DNA of 58,732 nt from Chitinophagaceae bacterium (GCA_020847395.1 JADLCD010000001.1:1-58732); one strand, 5' to 3'. Positions 19,001-26,608 are shown, counted from the stretch's first letter. Program-made: numbers and translations. The notes: a model not told the origin generated them from the sequence alone.

Positions 19001-19409
19001 CAGTAAGCGGCCCTACGCCGGGAGTAGAACCCTCCTTACGGGTAACCAGGATCGTTTTGCCTTCAATAACATAGGTAAGGTGTTGGTCGTGAAAACAGGC
19101 GTTCAGGAATTCTTCCAGGGAAACTGATTTTACATTGACGGAGACCGGCTTCCCGGTTTTAATGAGACCATAGTTGTAGAAAACGACATAACCTGTCTGC
19201 TCCTCGATCACGGTAAAAATTTTTTCCAGCGACACATTCCTGCCGGAAAAAGTTACCTGCTGGGAAAAGGTTTTTGCACTTACCTGCAAAAACAAGGTCA
19301 TCATGATGAAAACAGTCAGTTTGATAGAAAGCGCGTTTTGTTTGGTGATGGAGACCAGGCCTTTTATGAACCGGTTACCCCAATAAAGCATTAATTGCAT
19401 AAATTGCAA
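16032..19409 (-). CDS. SusC/RagA-family TonB-dependent transporter with STN signalling domain
   Basis: The 1125-residue protein has a long N-terminal signal region, then an STN domain (~50-126, FSGRNVSLEKIFTVIEEQTG), a carboxypeptidase-like regulatory domain (~142-225, VSGRVTNMKGEALAGVSIKI), a TonB plug with the SusC signature (EVIIVGYGSQKKSDITGSV, ~233-345) and a beta barrel ending in FTIGLNVKF. It imports oligosaccharides using TonB/ExbBD energy. The STN domain predicts signalling through FecR and the ECF sigma factor encoded in the same locus. The first ATG is used; a second ATG four codons later is also possible. Confidence 0.95.
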   Translation of the reverse strand: MQFMQLMLYWGNRFIKGLVSITKQNALSIKLTVFIMMTLFLQVSAKTFSQQVTFSGRNVSLEKIFTVIEEQTGYVVFYNYGLIKTGKPVSVNVKSVSLEEFLNACFHDQHLTYVIEGKTILVTRKEGSTPGVGPLTVNNTIIVSGRVTNMKGEALAGVSIKIKGTDKGTTTDEKGWFRIEIPDNASKVLVISFVGMQTQEVPVNNKMELTIQLRNADSQQQEVIIVGYGSQKKSDITGSVASVKLKELTQLPARRVDQALQGRVSGLMVQNDNASPNAPVTIRIRGVNSVNGGNDPLVVIDGLQLGTLSSLNPNDVESVEVLKDASATAIYGARGANGVIIVTTKKGKKGKPVVTYNAYFSFSRVLKKLDQLNAEQYAIAVNENRKEFGAGEIFSADDLETFKTQSTNWQDVIFRKGFAHDHQVSVSGSSDNTSYAISATATGQNGIIIGSSFSGYAIRSNIRTQVSKQISVGLNLFANRNVSHPTVINTYAGANAASPVYSALQFAPVKPVYEADGSYSKPGGGYGPPTSFNPLALAIEPVVDNITNDVNAVADVEYKITEQLKVDILGGYKGTNGENNAYFNSKPSGSPGTEAASISNYRLMLLQNTNMVTYENRFGDHTLKLTGVVEQQYVKNNGSSAGSIGFLTNAVTYYNLSLGNNPQIPQSYGNASSLLSYMGRLNYNYSDRYSLTVTGRYDGSSVFGASNKWGFFPSVGAAWNITNEHFMSSVRGAVSGLKLRASYGVVGNQAISPYQSLASLNNNLLYILNGSSASVGVGLGRTGNPDLKWEKTAQFNIGIDADFLDGRINLVADYYDKKTTDLLFSVKLPAIGGGAGSILRNVGSMQNSGFEFYLGGKPFVDNFKWETGLTLSLNKNKLLELYNGLNELPLGDPGVPGFGNTIWLEVGKPVGVFRGYVMNGVWKTAEAASAAVYGAVPGYPKYVDQNKDNKINGADIVDIGNSQPRFVFGWTNTFGFKNFDLNFFFQGVQGNKIYNVSRVRFERTTTDADATSVKILDRWTPTHEDTDVPSFKGTVVYEQNQSTRWLEDGSYVRLKTLTLGYTFSNFKTNILSSARIYAGSINLFTKTKYSGFEPEARTGVDSRSGVDIATYPSQKSFTIGLNVKF

Positions 19410-19662
19410 CAGTTTTGGGTTTACAAAAAGTATTCTTTAATCGTTTACTGGAATGGACCTCAAACATCTGCCAGGAGCACCACGAATGTTCCTGGCTTTG
19501 TTTTTTTATAAGGTACCATCGGTATCATGGAAGACCGCCGGAAAATGTTTTAGGACTAACCGGCGATTAATTATTTATTACTTTTTTTAACGCCGTTTCA
19601 AACAGTGCCTTCACTTGGGTATTTATCACATCATACAACGCTGAAAATATCCTTACCCACAT

Positions 19663-20256
19663 TCAATTGCAGATAGCTGCGTTGAGGATTGAGTTAAGAG
19701 AAAGTATAAACAGAATGACAAATCCATTACCATCGCTAAATTGAAGTAAGTATTCGCGCAGCTGCTGAAGAGCTGCTATAAGGTGATTTTTAACTGTATT
19801 AACAGAAAGGTTGAGTTGCCGGGCTATTTCTTCCAGCTTTAGTCCCTGGTTACGGCTAAGCTGGTAAACCAGTTTACGTTGGGGCGACAATGTGGAAAGT
19901 CCTTTCTGCACCAGGCGCGACATTTCTTTGCTATCCATTTGCGTACTTACATTGTTAAAGCTTGAGGACATTCTTTTTTTAAGTTCACTGGATAACCTGG
20001 CGTCTAACGCAACTTTATTGAAAAAATCCATGCTTTCATTTCGCGCCATCCGGTAGATGTAATAATCTATATTTTCTATCTGGGTTAGTTCATTTCTTTT
20101 TTTCCAGAGCCGGATAAATATCTCCTGCGTAATATCTTCTGCTACTTCATGAGATTTTGTAATGCTCTGAATATAATCGTGAAGAGGGGTTTTATAGGTT
20201 TCGAATAACCATTTAAATATTTCATGCTCATTTTCAAAATGGTGAGGATCAGTCAT
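19663..20256 (-). CDS. ECF RNA polymerase sigma factor (FecI-like) with hydrophobic tail
   Basis: The 197-residue protein has sigma-70 region 2 (~20-85, SHEVAEDITQEIFIRLWKKR) and region 4 (~125-175, LSPQRKLVYQLSRNQGLKLE then EIARQLNLSVNTVKNHL). The tail after residue 175 (GFVILFILSLNSILNAAI) is strongly hydrophobic and may contact the membrane. It probably directs transcription of the downstream SusC operon when released by the FecR protein. 253 bp separate it from SusC. Confidence 0.93.
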   Translation of the reverse strand: MTDPHHFENEHEIFKWLFETYKTPLHDYIQSITKSHEVAEDITQEIFIRLWKKRNELTQIENIDYYIYRMARNESMDFFNKVALDARLSSELKKRMSSSFNNVSTQMDSKEMSRLVQKGLSTLSPQRKLVYQLSRNQGLKLEEIARQLNLSVNTVKNHLIAALQQLREYLLQFSDGNGFVILFILSLNSILNAAICN

Positions 20257-20345
20257 ACTTTTTTATTGTGTAATCCGTAGTCTAAAACAATTTTCCTCCA
20301 TTTTTTTGTTTTTGCCAAATAAAACCAGGGCAGACGTACTAAAAT

Positions 20346-20353
20346 TACTTTTG
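20346..20353 (+). promoter_or_regulatory. Candidate Bacteroidota -7 box (TACTTTTG)
   Basis: It is an exact match to TAnnTTTG, 27 bp before the small plus-strand frame at 20381. No TTTG sits at the usual -33 spacing, so the promoter is tentative. Confidence 0.3.
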
Positions 20354-20380
20354 TGCCGGATTGATTTGAAGCATGAAGCT

Positions 20381-20461
20381 ATGAAGAACTATAAGAATGA
20401 AATTTATATTGAGGAGATTGCACCTGAAGAATATAAAGGACGTTTTTTTCAGGGAGAATAA
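20381..20461 (+). CDS. Candidate small ORF (26 aa) or gene remnant
   Basis: The frame encodes MKNYKNEIYIEEIAPEEYKG then RFFQGE and a TAA stop. The stretch YIEEIAPEEYKGRF resembles the conserved loop of MFS sugar porters (Y-I-x-E-I-A-P-x-x-x-R-G-R), so it could be the last trace of a transporter gene. Alternatively it is a real small peptide, since a TACTTTTG box lies just upstream. The frame is also open upstream of the ATG. Evidence for either reading is thin. Confidence 0.25.
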   Translation: MKNYKNEIYIEEIAPEEYKGRFFQGE

Positions 20462-20563
20462 GATACTAATCATAAAGATAGAGCAGGGCAAGTCATGGAA
20501 ACGGAAAAAAGCGAGACGTGAGACCTGAAAAATTAGAGCCTTGCCCTACCTTTCTCTTCTCAC

Positions 20564-20596
20564 TAACCTGAAACCAGTAACCTGAAACCTGCAACC
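20564..20596. repeat. 14-bp tandem repeat (2.4 copies)
   Basis: TAACCTGAAACCAG at 20564-20577 is followed by TAACCTGAAACCTG at 20578-20591 and a partial CAACC. It sits directly 3' of the SDR stop codon (20600). Confidence 0.75.
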
Positions 20597-20599
20597 GTT

Positions 20600-21343
20600 C
20601 TAATATCTCGCCCTTCCGCCCGTAAGATCAAAAGTAAACCCCGTAGTAAAACTGTTTTCCGGTGATACGATATATAATGCCAGGTTGGCTGCTTCATCCA
20701 GTGTGCCACAACGTTTCATCGGGATTTTATCTGTCATATATTTCACCTGTTCGTCGGGCATATTATCTACTAACGGTGTGCGTATAACCGCAGGCGCCAT
20801 CGCGTTTACGGTAATGCCGGTTTCCGCGTATTCGGAGCCCTGTACTTTGGTCATGCCGATGACAGCCGCTTTGGAGGCGGAGTAAGCCAACATACCGGCA
20901 TTGCCTTCTTTACCTGCAATGGAAGCAAGGTGTAAAATTCTGCCGTAATGATGCTCCAGCATATTGGGTATTACTGACTGCGATGTATACACGCAGCTCA
21001 TAAAATTAACATCAAATACCAGTTTAAGATTTTCTATATCTGCCAGGTGGCTTTTTATATTGGTGATGCCGGTAATGCCCACGCAGTTTACGAGTATATC
21101 AATTTTTTTTTCTTTGCTAATGATCTTGTTCACTTCATCATTTACCTGTTGCCGGTTGGTAACATCTATGGCAACGGGTATGGATTGGCTGTTATTGCTA
21201 AAGTATTGCAGCAATAAATTTTCGTTCAGGTCAAAAGCATATACCCTGGCGCCGTGTTCCATTAATTTGAAAGCTATCGCATTACCAATGCCAGAAGCTG
21301 CGCCGGTAACAATAGCAATTTGATTGAGTAGTTTTGCTGACAT
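20600..21343 (-). CDS. SDR-family NAD(P)-dependent oxidoreductase
   Basis: The 247-residue classical short-chain dehydrogenase has TGAASGIG at residues 13-20 for the cofactor, NCVG near 86-89, catalytic Asn113, Ser141, Tyr154 and Lys158 (YSASK), and the C-terminal TGFTFDLTGGRARY. D38 after strand 2 (AFDLN) suggests NAD preference. In an operon with an enolase-superfamily dehydratase and a DapA-like lyase, a role as 2-keto-3-deoxy acid or hydroxy acid dehydrogenase is plausible but not shown. It is the last gene of the seven-gene operon, 39 bp after the DapA-like gene. Confidence 0.88.
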   Translation of the reverse strand: MSAKLLNQIAIVTGAASGIGNAIAFKLMEHGARVYAFDLNENLLLQYFSNNSQSIPVAIDVTNRQQVNDEVNKIISKEKKIDILVNCVGITGITNIKSHLADIENLKLVFDVNFMSCVYTSQSVIPNMLEHHYGRILHLASIAGKEGNAGMLAYSASKAAVIGMTKVQGSEYAETGITVNAMAPAVIRTPLVDNMPDEQVKYMTDKIPMKRCGTLDEAANLALYIVSPENSFTTGFTFDLTGGRARY

Positions 21344-21382
21344 AATAATTGGGGTTCTGTTATTCAGATGATAAGGTGATGG

Positions 21383-22300
21383 TTAAAACGTTTTTACTAA
21401 TGCCACTACACGTTCATTCAACTCGCTGATGTATTTAATAGAAGAAGCATCAGGTATATACGCCGCTTTCCTTGCTATACTGTTGCTTAAAATACCACGC
21501 GCTTTCAGCAATTCTTTTTCCGCATAATGAAACAACTCCATATTCTGCAATGAGAAAAATATTTGCGGCATTACTTTTTCAAAAAGACTAAACGCTTTAC
21601 CTGTTTCACCATTCCTTCTCAATACAAATACTTTTTGCAGAATATCTGCTACCGCTAAACCCGGCATTACACCAGCAATGCCTATCGGCACTAATTCCAG
21701 CATATATAATCCGCCCCAGCCTTCAAACAAACCAACCTTTCCTTCTGTAACATGAATGATGTTTTCAAACTTTGGCGCACACAGCGGCTCTTCTAATTTC
21801 AGGTATTTAAAATTGGGATGCGCTTCATTTAGTTTCTTAATAAATGGCGCGCTGATAGATGCACCACCGGGATTGAAATCCTGTATAAGCACAGGTGTAT
21901 TGGGTATAGCGGAAAGAAAACCTGATAAATATTCCATCAATGAATCTTCCGGCAGGCTGAATATTCTTGGCACTGCCAGCGAAATAATATCTGCGCCATT
22001 TGCCACATTCGCCTGTGCCAGCCGTATCGCCGATTTTAATGAGGGGTGATTAGACTGCGCAACAATTTTAATTCTACCCTTTGCCTGGTCTACCGCTATT
22101 TTTACTACCTGCAATTTTTCATCATCCGTTAGTTTATAAAATTCGCTTGCATAAGCCGGAAGGCAGGCAGCCTCTATACCACAAGAACATGCAAAATCTA
22201 CCAGCCTTCTTAACGCCGCTTCATCTATCTCTTCATTTTCAGTAAAGGGCGTGGGTATAATCGGTACTATTCCTTCCAATAATTTATCTGCAGATTTCAT
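21383..22300 (-). CDS. DapA (DHDPS/NAL) family lyase, divergent active site
   Basis: The 305-residue protein has the TIM-barrel pattern of the dihydrodipicolinate synthase/N-acetylneuraminate lyase family. The Schiff-base lysine is present (Lys168 in KYLKLEEP). Two other hallmarks are altered: the GTTGE loop reads AYASE (residues 50-53 and Glu), and the Tyr of the usual (I/L)YN(V/I)P motif is replaced in VLIQDFNPGG (137-146). This suggests a substrate other than the common pyruvate-type 2-keto acids, or a changed chemistry. Its start lies 1 bp after the stop of the EamA transporter gene, so it is co-transcribed. Confidence 0.85.
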   Translation of the reverse strand: MKSADKLLEGIVPIIPTPFTENEEIDEAALRRLVDFACSCGIEAACLPAYASEFYKLTDDEKLQVVKIAVDQAKGRIKIVAQSNHPSLKSAIRLAQANVANGADIISLAVPRIFSLPEDSLMEYLSGFLSAIPNTPVLIQDFNPGGASISAPFIKKLNEAHPNFKYLKLEEPLCAPKFENIIHVTEGKVGLFEGWGGLYMLELVPIGIAGVMPGLAVADILQKVFVLRRNGETGKAFSLFEKVMPQIFFSLQNMELFHYAEKELLKARGILSNSIARKAAYIPDASSIKYISELNERVVALVKTF

Positions 22301-22301
22301 A

Positions 22302-23231
22302 TTATAATGTTTGTGTTGTTTTTAATTTCCTGTTTCCAAAACTTTCAACTATAGTAAGAATGATTAAAGCAATAAGTACTAAAGCGCCGCCGGTTATCGC
22401 CTGTCCGCTGAGTTTTTCTCCCAACCATATTGCCGCTACAGGTAATCCAAAAAATGTAATGAGGTAATTGGAAATGGCAACGTCTGTTGCTTCCAGGTGT
22501 TTGAGCGCTATAAAAAAAAGTACCATGGAAAGAAAATTATGGAACAGCGTAAGGGTTCCTAAAAACCCTATCCAGGTATTGGTGGTGAATGATGGTATTC
22601 TTGCGAATATATCAGCCTCGTAATACAATACAAAGGGTGTAAGCAATATTACCATTATTACATAGGTGTAAAATACCATTTCCATACCGGTGAATTTATT
22701 AGCAATTTTTTTACAGCCCACATTATAATACGCATTGCCTACCAGCGCCAGGAAAATAAGCAGGTTGCCGATAGCATATGCAGAACCGAAGTCCATATTG
22801 CTGATATCGTTGGTGGAGCAAAGCGCAACGCCGGCAATAGCTATCGCGAAGCAAATCCATTTGATGCGGCTCATTTTTTCTTTGAGTATGAGATATGCCA
22901 GCACTGTGGTTAATATCGGCAATATTAAGACCAATATAGCAGCGTTGCTTGCCTGCGAATAGCGTGTGCCGAAGGTCATTAATACCTGCGATGGGAATGC
23001 GCCTAATATTACGAGCGGAACGAAAACTAAAAAATCTTTCAGTTTACGATTATGCTGTTTATAATCTTTAATAACAAATGGCAGCAATAAAAAAACAGAC
23101 AGCAACATTGGTCCCCACACGGTAAAATATGGGCCGATCTGATCCTGTATTAATTTGATGCCGGTAAATTGCAGCGACCACATGAGGTTGCAGCAAAAGA
23201 GTAATATCCAGGCAAATAATTTTTTGTTCAT
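22302..23231 (-). CDS. EamA/DMT-superfamily membrane transporter
   Basis: The 309-residue protein has about ten hydrophobic segments arranged as two EamA repeats (first ~8-140, second ~155-300). Typical features include AWILLFCCNLMWSLQFTGIK at the N-terminus and LEATDVAISNYLITFFGLPV plus WLGEKLSGQAITGGALVLI in the second half. It probably moves the substrate or product of the surrounding catabolic operon across the inner membrane. The start overlaps the enolase-superfamily gene by 4 bp. Confidence 0.9.
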   Translation of the reverse strand: MNKKLFAWILLFCCNLMWSLQFTGIKLIQDQIGPYFTVWGPMLLSVFLLLPFVIKDYKQHNRKLKDFLVFVPLVILGAFPSQVLMTFGTRYSQASNAAILVLILPILTTVLAYLILKEKMSRIKWICFAIAIAGVALCSTNDISNMDFGSAYAIGNLLIFLALVGNAYYNVGCKKIANKFTGMEMVFYTYVIMVILLTPFVLYYEADIFARIPSFTTNTWIGFLGTLTLFHNFLSMVLFFIALKHLEATDVAISNYLITFFGLPVAAIWLGEKLSGQAITGGALVLIALIILTIVESFGNRKLKTTQTL

Positions 23232-24376
23232 AAGCTGTTGGCTGTTGTTTCAATTGTATTTCCTGTGGCGTATTTTTTCAAAGCCTGCGTATCAAGCGCT
23301 ATACCAAGCCCTGCGCTTTTGGGCACAAGCGCAGCGCCATTTTCAAAACGTATGGGTTCAGCAATAAGATCATCTGCACGCACCAGTTCTCCAAAAATGT
23401 CGGAAGGTATGGTGCAGTTAATGCTTGCCGCGGCAATATGTAATCCCATTGTTTCGGAAATACCGAGATCAACTTCGGAACCACGCCAGCATTGTTTGTT
23501 TTCTAAGTGAGCAATCTCTGCAAGCAGCACAGAATTATAAGCAGCGCCATTGAAATTATACCCGTCAACAGCTTCATGCTTTATGAATTTGATAATGTCT
23601 TTGATGTCTTGTGTATAGGGCAATGATATATGCCTGAACAACGGCATGCCAAGATGTTTGCGCAGGTATACAAATCCTTCCACGTCTTCATGCAATATCG
23701 GGTCTTCCAGTCCATACATAATTTCTTTATCTACACCGTCCATCAACTGCATTGTAGTCGCCACATCTCTCCAGCGTTGGTTAGGATCTAAAATAATTCT
23801 AATACCTGTGCCGCATTTTTTTCGGATAGCTGCTGTCCATAATCTCACAGGGTCTTCATCCGAACATTTAAACTTAAACATCTTATGTCCTTTCTGCATA
23901 GCTTCATAGGCCTTCTGCGCGGCGTCTTCAGGATTGCGGCGACCTGTCCAGCCCATGCAATCTACATGATCCCTGTATGCGCCTCCAAGCAATTGACTTA
24001 CCGGCGCGTTCAGCAATTTTCCGGCAAGGTCAAGCACGGCACTTTCAAAAGCTTCATAAATGCGTTGATCCGTTACCGGTAGTCTGCGCCAATTGAGCGA
24101 TAAAAGATCTTTGCCTGTAAACTCATCCACGGCTTCTTTAATTAAAGCAGGCAATGCGGAACGATAGGTTTCACCAATACCGGTTAAACCATTTTGCAAA
24201 GTGATTTGTATGATCCACTTGGGCTGGTTGGCAAATTCCGTCCAGCTTTCACCAGTTAAAAATTTTTTGGCAAAGCCTTTATCTGTATCATGTACATCAC
24301 TCGAATTTAAACTGCCGGGCTTTGCAGGTACAATTACTTCCGTTGCTATAATCTTTGCTATGCTTGTTGCTGTCAT
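23228..24376 (-). CDS. Mandelate racemase/muconate lactonizing enzyme family protein
   Basis: The 382-residue enolase-superfamily protein has the capping domain (1-125) and barrel. It shows the KxK pair K168/K170 (MFKFKCSDED), the first metal ligand Asp197 (DPNQRW) and the second Glu224 (LEDP). The third acidic ligand is not obvious: the expected place reads MPLFRHIS (244-251). A Glu near 301 (GSEVDLGISETMG) matches the eighth-strand position. Activity is probably acid-sugar dehydration or epimerisation, but the changed third ligand makes this uncertain. It overlaps both neighbours by 4 bp (ATGA), showing tight translational coupling. Confidence 0.87.
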   Translation of the reverse strand: MTATSIAKIIATEVIVPAKPGSLNSSDVHDTDKGFAKKFLTGESWTEFANQPKWIIQITLQNGLTGIGETYRSALPALIKEAVDEFTGKDLLSLNWRRLPVTDQRIYEAFESAVLDLAGKLLNAPVSQLLGGAYRDHVDCMGWTGRRNPEDAAQKAYEAMQKGHKMFKFKCSDEDPVRLWTAAIRKKCGTGIRIILDPNQRWRDVATTMQLMDGVDKEIMYGLEDPILHEDVEGFVYLRKHLGMPLFRHISLPYTQDIKDIIKFIKHEAVDGYNFNGAAYNSVLLAEIAHLENKQCWRGSEVDLGISETMGLHIAAASINCTIPSDIFGELVRADDLIAEPIRFENGAALVPKSAGLGIALDTQALKKYATGNTIETTANSL

Positions 24377-25329
24377 TGGTCTCCTATGTTTTGCGGATAT
24401 TTTCCTGCCAGTTTCCTGATGTCAAAGCTGAAGTCAACAAACAATTTTTCCCATTGCTGCGCTGTAGCTTCAGTGTATGAATAAAATCCTTTTGCGTTGG
24501 CAACGCCTTTGGCGCCATCTTCGACTAATTTTTCAATGGTAGATGGAATAGTGGTGCTGTTACTTAAATCAGGGAACAGGTCTTTCATCACAGCCAGATA
24601 TGCCGGTATGCCTGTGAAATCCATAAAACGGAATGGCCCTGCGAAAGTGATCCAGTAACCGAGGTCGTTGCGTAAAGAGCGGTCAACATCTTCAATAGTG
24701 GCATAGCCATTTTCAACTAAGTAAAATGCTTCACGCAGCATCGCATACATAATGCGGTTAGTGATAAAACCACGAATATCTTTTCTTAATAAAGAAGGTT
24801 CTTTACCCCAGCTTTCCGCGATGCTGATTACTTTTTCCGCGAGCGCTATATCAGATGCATCGCCACATATCACTTCCATAAACCGGGTAATGTGCGCGGG
24901 TTCAGCCCAGTGAATGCCAAACATACGCTCCGGGTGTTGTAATCCCTGCTGCAATAAAGTAACAGGTATAGCGGAAGTGTTGCTGCCGATAATGGCATCA
25001 GGCGCCAGCACGGTTTCCAGTTGTTGGTATACTTTCTTTTTTTCTTCTATGCTTTCTATAATAGATTCAATAACGATGGTATGATTGCTAAAATCCGCAT
25101 AACTATCGGTGATGGATAAACGCTGTAATACCGTTGCCGGCTCTTCTTTTAAAATCTCTTCTTCTTTTAGTTGTAAAAGATATGCTTCAATGCGTTGGGT
25201 AGCTTCTTTTTTCTGCGCGATATTATTGGTAAGCGCAGTTACCGGGTGCCCGGCAGCGAGTATGCAGGTGGCAATGCTGCTACCCATCAATCCCAAACCA
25301 ACTGTTCCTATTTGTATTTTTTCACTCAC
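24373..25329 (-). CDS. 3-hydroxyacyl-CoA dehydrogenase (3HCDH) family NAD-binding protein
   Basis: The 318-residue protein has a Rossmann start (VGLGLMGSSIA, residues 10-20), the NTSAI motif (117-121), catalytic His140 with Glu152 (GIHWAEPAHITRFMEVI) and Asn191 (GFITNRIMYAMLREA). The usual HFFNP motif reads HWAEP, which suggests a substrate other than acyl-CoA. Soluble relatives include L-gulonate 3-dehydrogenase and carnitine dehydrogenase. It likely oxidises a beta-hydroxy acid in this operon. It starts 19 bp after the RidA gene. Confidence 0.88.
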   Translation of the reverse strand: MSEKIQIGTVGLGLMGSSIATCILAAGHPVTALTNNIAQKKEATQRIEAYLLQLKEEEILKEEPATVLQRLSITDSYADFSNHTIVIESIIESIEEKKKVYQQLETVLAPDAIIGSNTSAIPVTLLQQGLQHPERMFGIHWAEPAHITRFMEVICGDASDIALAEKVISIAESWGKEPSLLRKDIRGFITNRIMYAMLREAFYLVENGYATIEDVDRSLRNDLGYWITFAGPFRFMDFTGIPAYLAVMKDLFPDLSNSTTIPSTIEKLVEDGAKGVANAKGFYSYTEATAQQWEKLFVDFSFDIRKLAGKYPQNIGDQ

Positions 25330-25348
25330 GCTTTGCTTGTTTGTTGTT

Positions 25349-25729
25349 TTATTTCAACGCTACTATAGCATCAATTTCAATTTTAATACCATCTGCCAAA
25401 ACAGATTGCACGGTAGTGCGTGCAGGTAAAATGCTTTTAAAAAAAGAAGCATAAGCTTTATCGTAACGATCAAAGTCTTCTATTTTGCTGAGGTGCACCG
25501 TGCACTTCACCACATTATCAATAGAACCTCCGGCGGCTTCCGTAATTTTTTGTATATGCGAAAGGGTAAGCAATGTTTCTTCTTCTATAGTGCCTGAAAT
25601 TACTTCGCCGGTTGCAAGGTTCAGCGGACCCTGGCCACTGATGAATAAAAAACCGTTTGCGATTACACCGGCAGAATATGAACCGGTATGTGATTTTTTA
25701 TCAGGATGTTTTACTGCTGTTTTTATCAT
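25349..25729 (-). CDS. RidA family enamine/imine deaminase
   Basis: The start at 25729 (MIKTAVKHPDKKSHTGSYSA) was chosen because it gives the normal 126-residue RidA length and leaves a 1-bp gap to the upstream gene. The longer open frame would run into that gene. Family features are GVIANGFLFISGQGPLNLAT and the active Arg in LPARTTVQSV near residue 105. RidA proteins hydrolyse reactive enamine or imine intermediates. Its presence suggests that the pathway makes such an intermediate, so a nitrogen-containing substrate is possible. Confidence 0.9.
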   Translation of the reverse strand: MIKTAVKHPDKKSHTGSYSAGVIANGFLFISGQGPLNLATGEVISGTIEEETLLTLSHIQKITEAAGGSIDNVVKCTVHLSKIEDFDRYDKAYASFFKSILPARTTVQSVLADGIKIEIDAIVALK

Positions 25730-25730
25730 G

Positions 25731-26525
25731 TTATTGGTTTGATAGTTTTTGCATGAGCGGCCAGGTTTTAAACGCGTCAATAAACTGAATGAGCGCCGTG
25801 GTTGCTTTGTTGAATAAGTGAGCGCCTTTTCCGGTTGTGCCCGACTGTGGCTCACCACTGCTGCCGTTAGAGGAAATAAAAGCGGTTTGCTTGAACAGCG
25901 TTACGCCTTTATATGGTACATCATCTTCCCAGGGTATATAGCCGTTTTGTGCAGGACGTGCCGCACGCTGCACTTTATCCATAAAAACTTTTTCAGGAAA
26001 CAAATGCAGCATAAGACTTGTTTCGTACTCACAGGCATGGCTCAACGCCGGACTTTCCATCGGGCTGTCGCCGGCAAAGGCTGTCCCCGCCAGTTCCCAA
26101 TAAGTAGCCAATGCAATATTGGGTTGAACCGTCGTGTCAAAATCCTTACTAAGCAAAGCAAGCGCCTGTTTGGCCGGAGTAATATTACCTCCATGACCAT
26201 TCAATAAAATAATTTTTCTAAAGTCGGTTTGTATAAGTGAAGAAACTATTTCTCTTAGTACCTGTGTATATAAATCGGCTGATATGCTGATAGTGCCGCC
26301 AAAAGACAGATGATGATGGCTGGAACCAAAGGGTAGTGTGGGCGCAAGAATAATATCGTTTGTGCGTTGCCGTTCTGCCGCTTCCGCAATTCGGGTAACA
26401 ATATGCGTATCTGTTCCTGTTGCCAGGTGCGGGCCATGTTGCTCAACCGCGCCAAGCGGCAGCAATACTACTTTATCAGCGGCAGCATTTAATGTGTTAT
26501 ATGTTTCGTTAATGAATAACATCAA
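25731..26525 (-). CDS. Creatininase-family amidohydrolase
   Basis: The 264-residue protein carries the family metal-site signature PLGAVEQHGPHLATGTD (Glu28, His30, Asp39), LNGHGGN (109-115) and a downstream ACEYETSLML Glu. Members hydrolyse cyclic amides such as creatinine, or related formamide or lactam substrates. It is the first gene of the seven-gene operon, so it may act on the incoming compound. Its exact substrate is unknown. A second ATG directly follows the first. Confidence 0.87.
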   Translation of the reverse strand: MMLFINETYNTLNAAADKVVLLPLGAVEQHGPHLATGTDTHIVTRIAEAAERQRTNDIILAPTLPFGSSHHHLSFGGTISISADLYTQVLREIVSSLIQTDFRKIILLNGHGGNITPAKQALALLSKDFDTTVQPNIALATYWELAGTAFAGDSPMESPALSHACEYETSLMLHLFPEKVFMDKVQRAARPAQNGYIPWEDDVPYKGVTLFKQTAFISSNGSSGEPQSGTTGKGAHLFNKATTALIQFIDAFKTWPLMQKLSNQ

Positions 26526-26608
26526 AATAATTTATAGCCACGAATAAGTATATTGTTGACTGTAAAACAAAATAGCCGTTAAAAATTCCATTGATCGCCT
26601 CACCCCGG

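Larger units (their letters stand above)
20257..20599. other. Intergenic stretch with a small candidate ORF and tandem repeat
   Basis: This 343-bp gap lies between the sigma factor start and the SDR stop. It holds a TACTTTTG box (20346-20353), a 26-codon open frame (20381-20461) and a 14-bp tandem repeat (20564-20596). No longer gene is visible. Confidence 0.5.
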
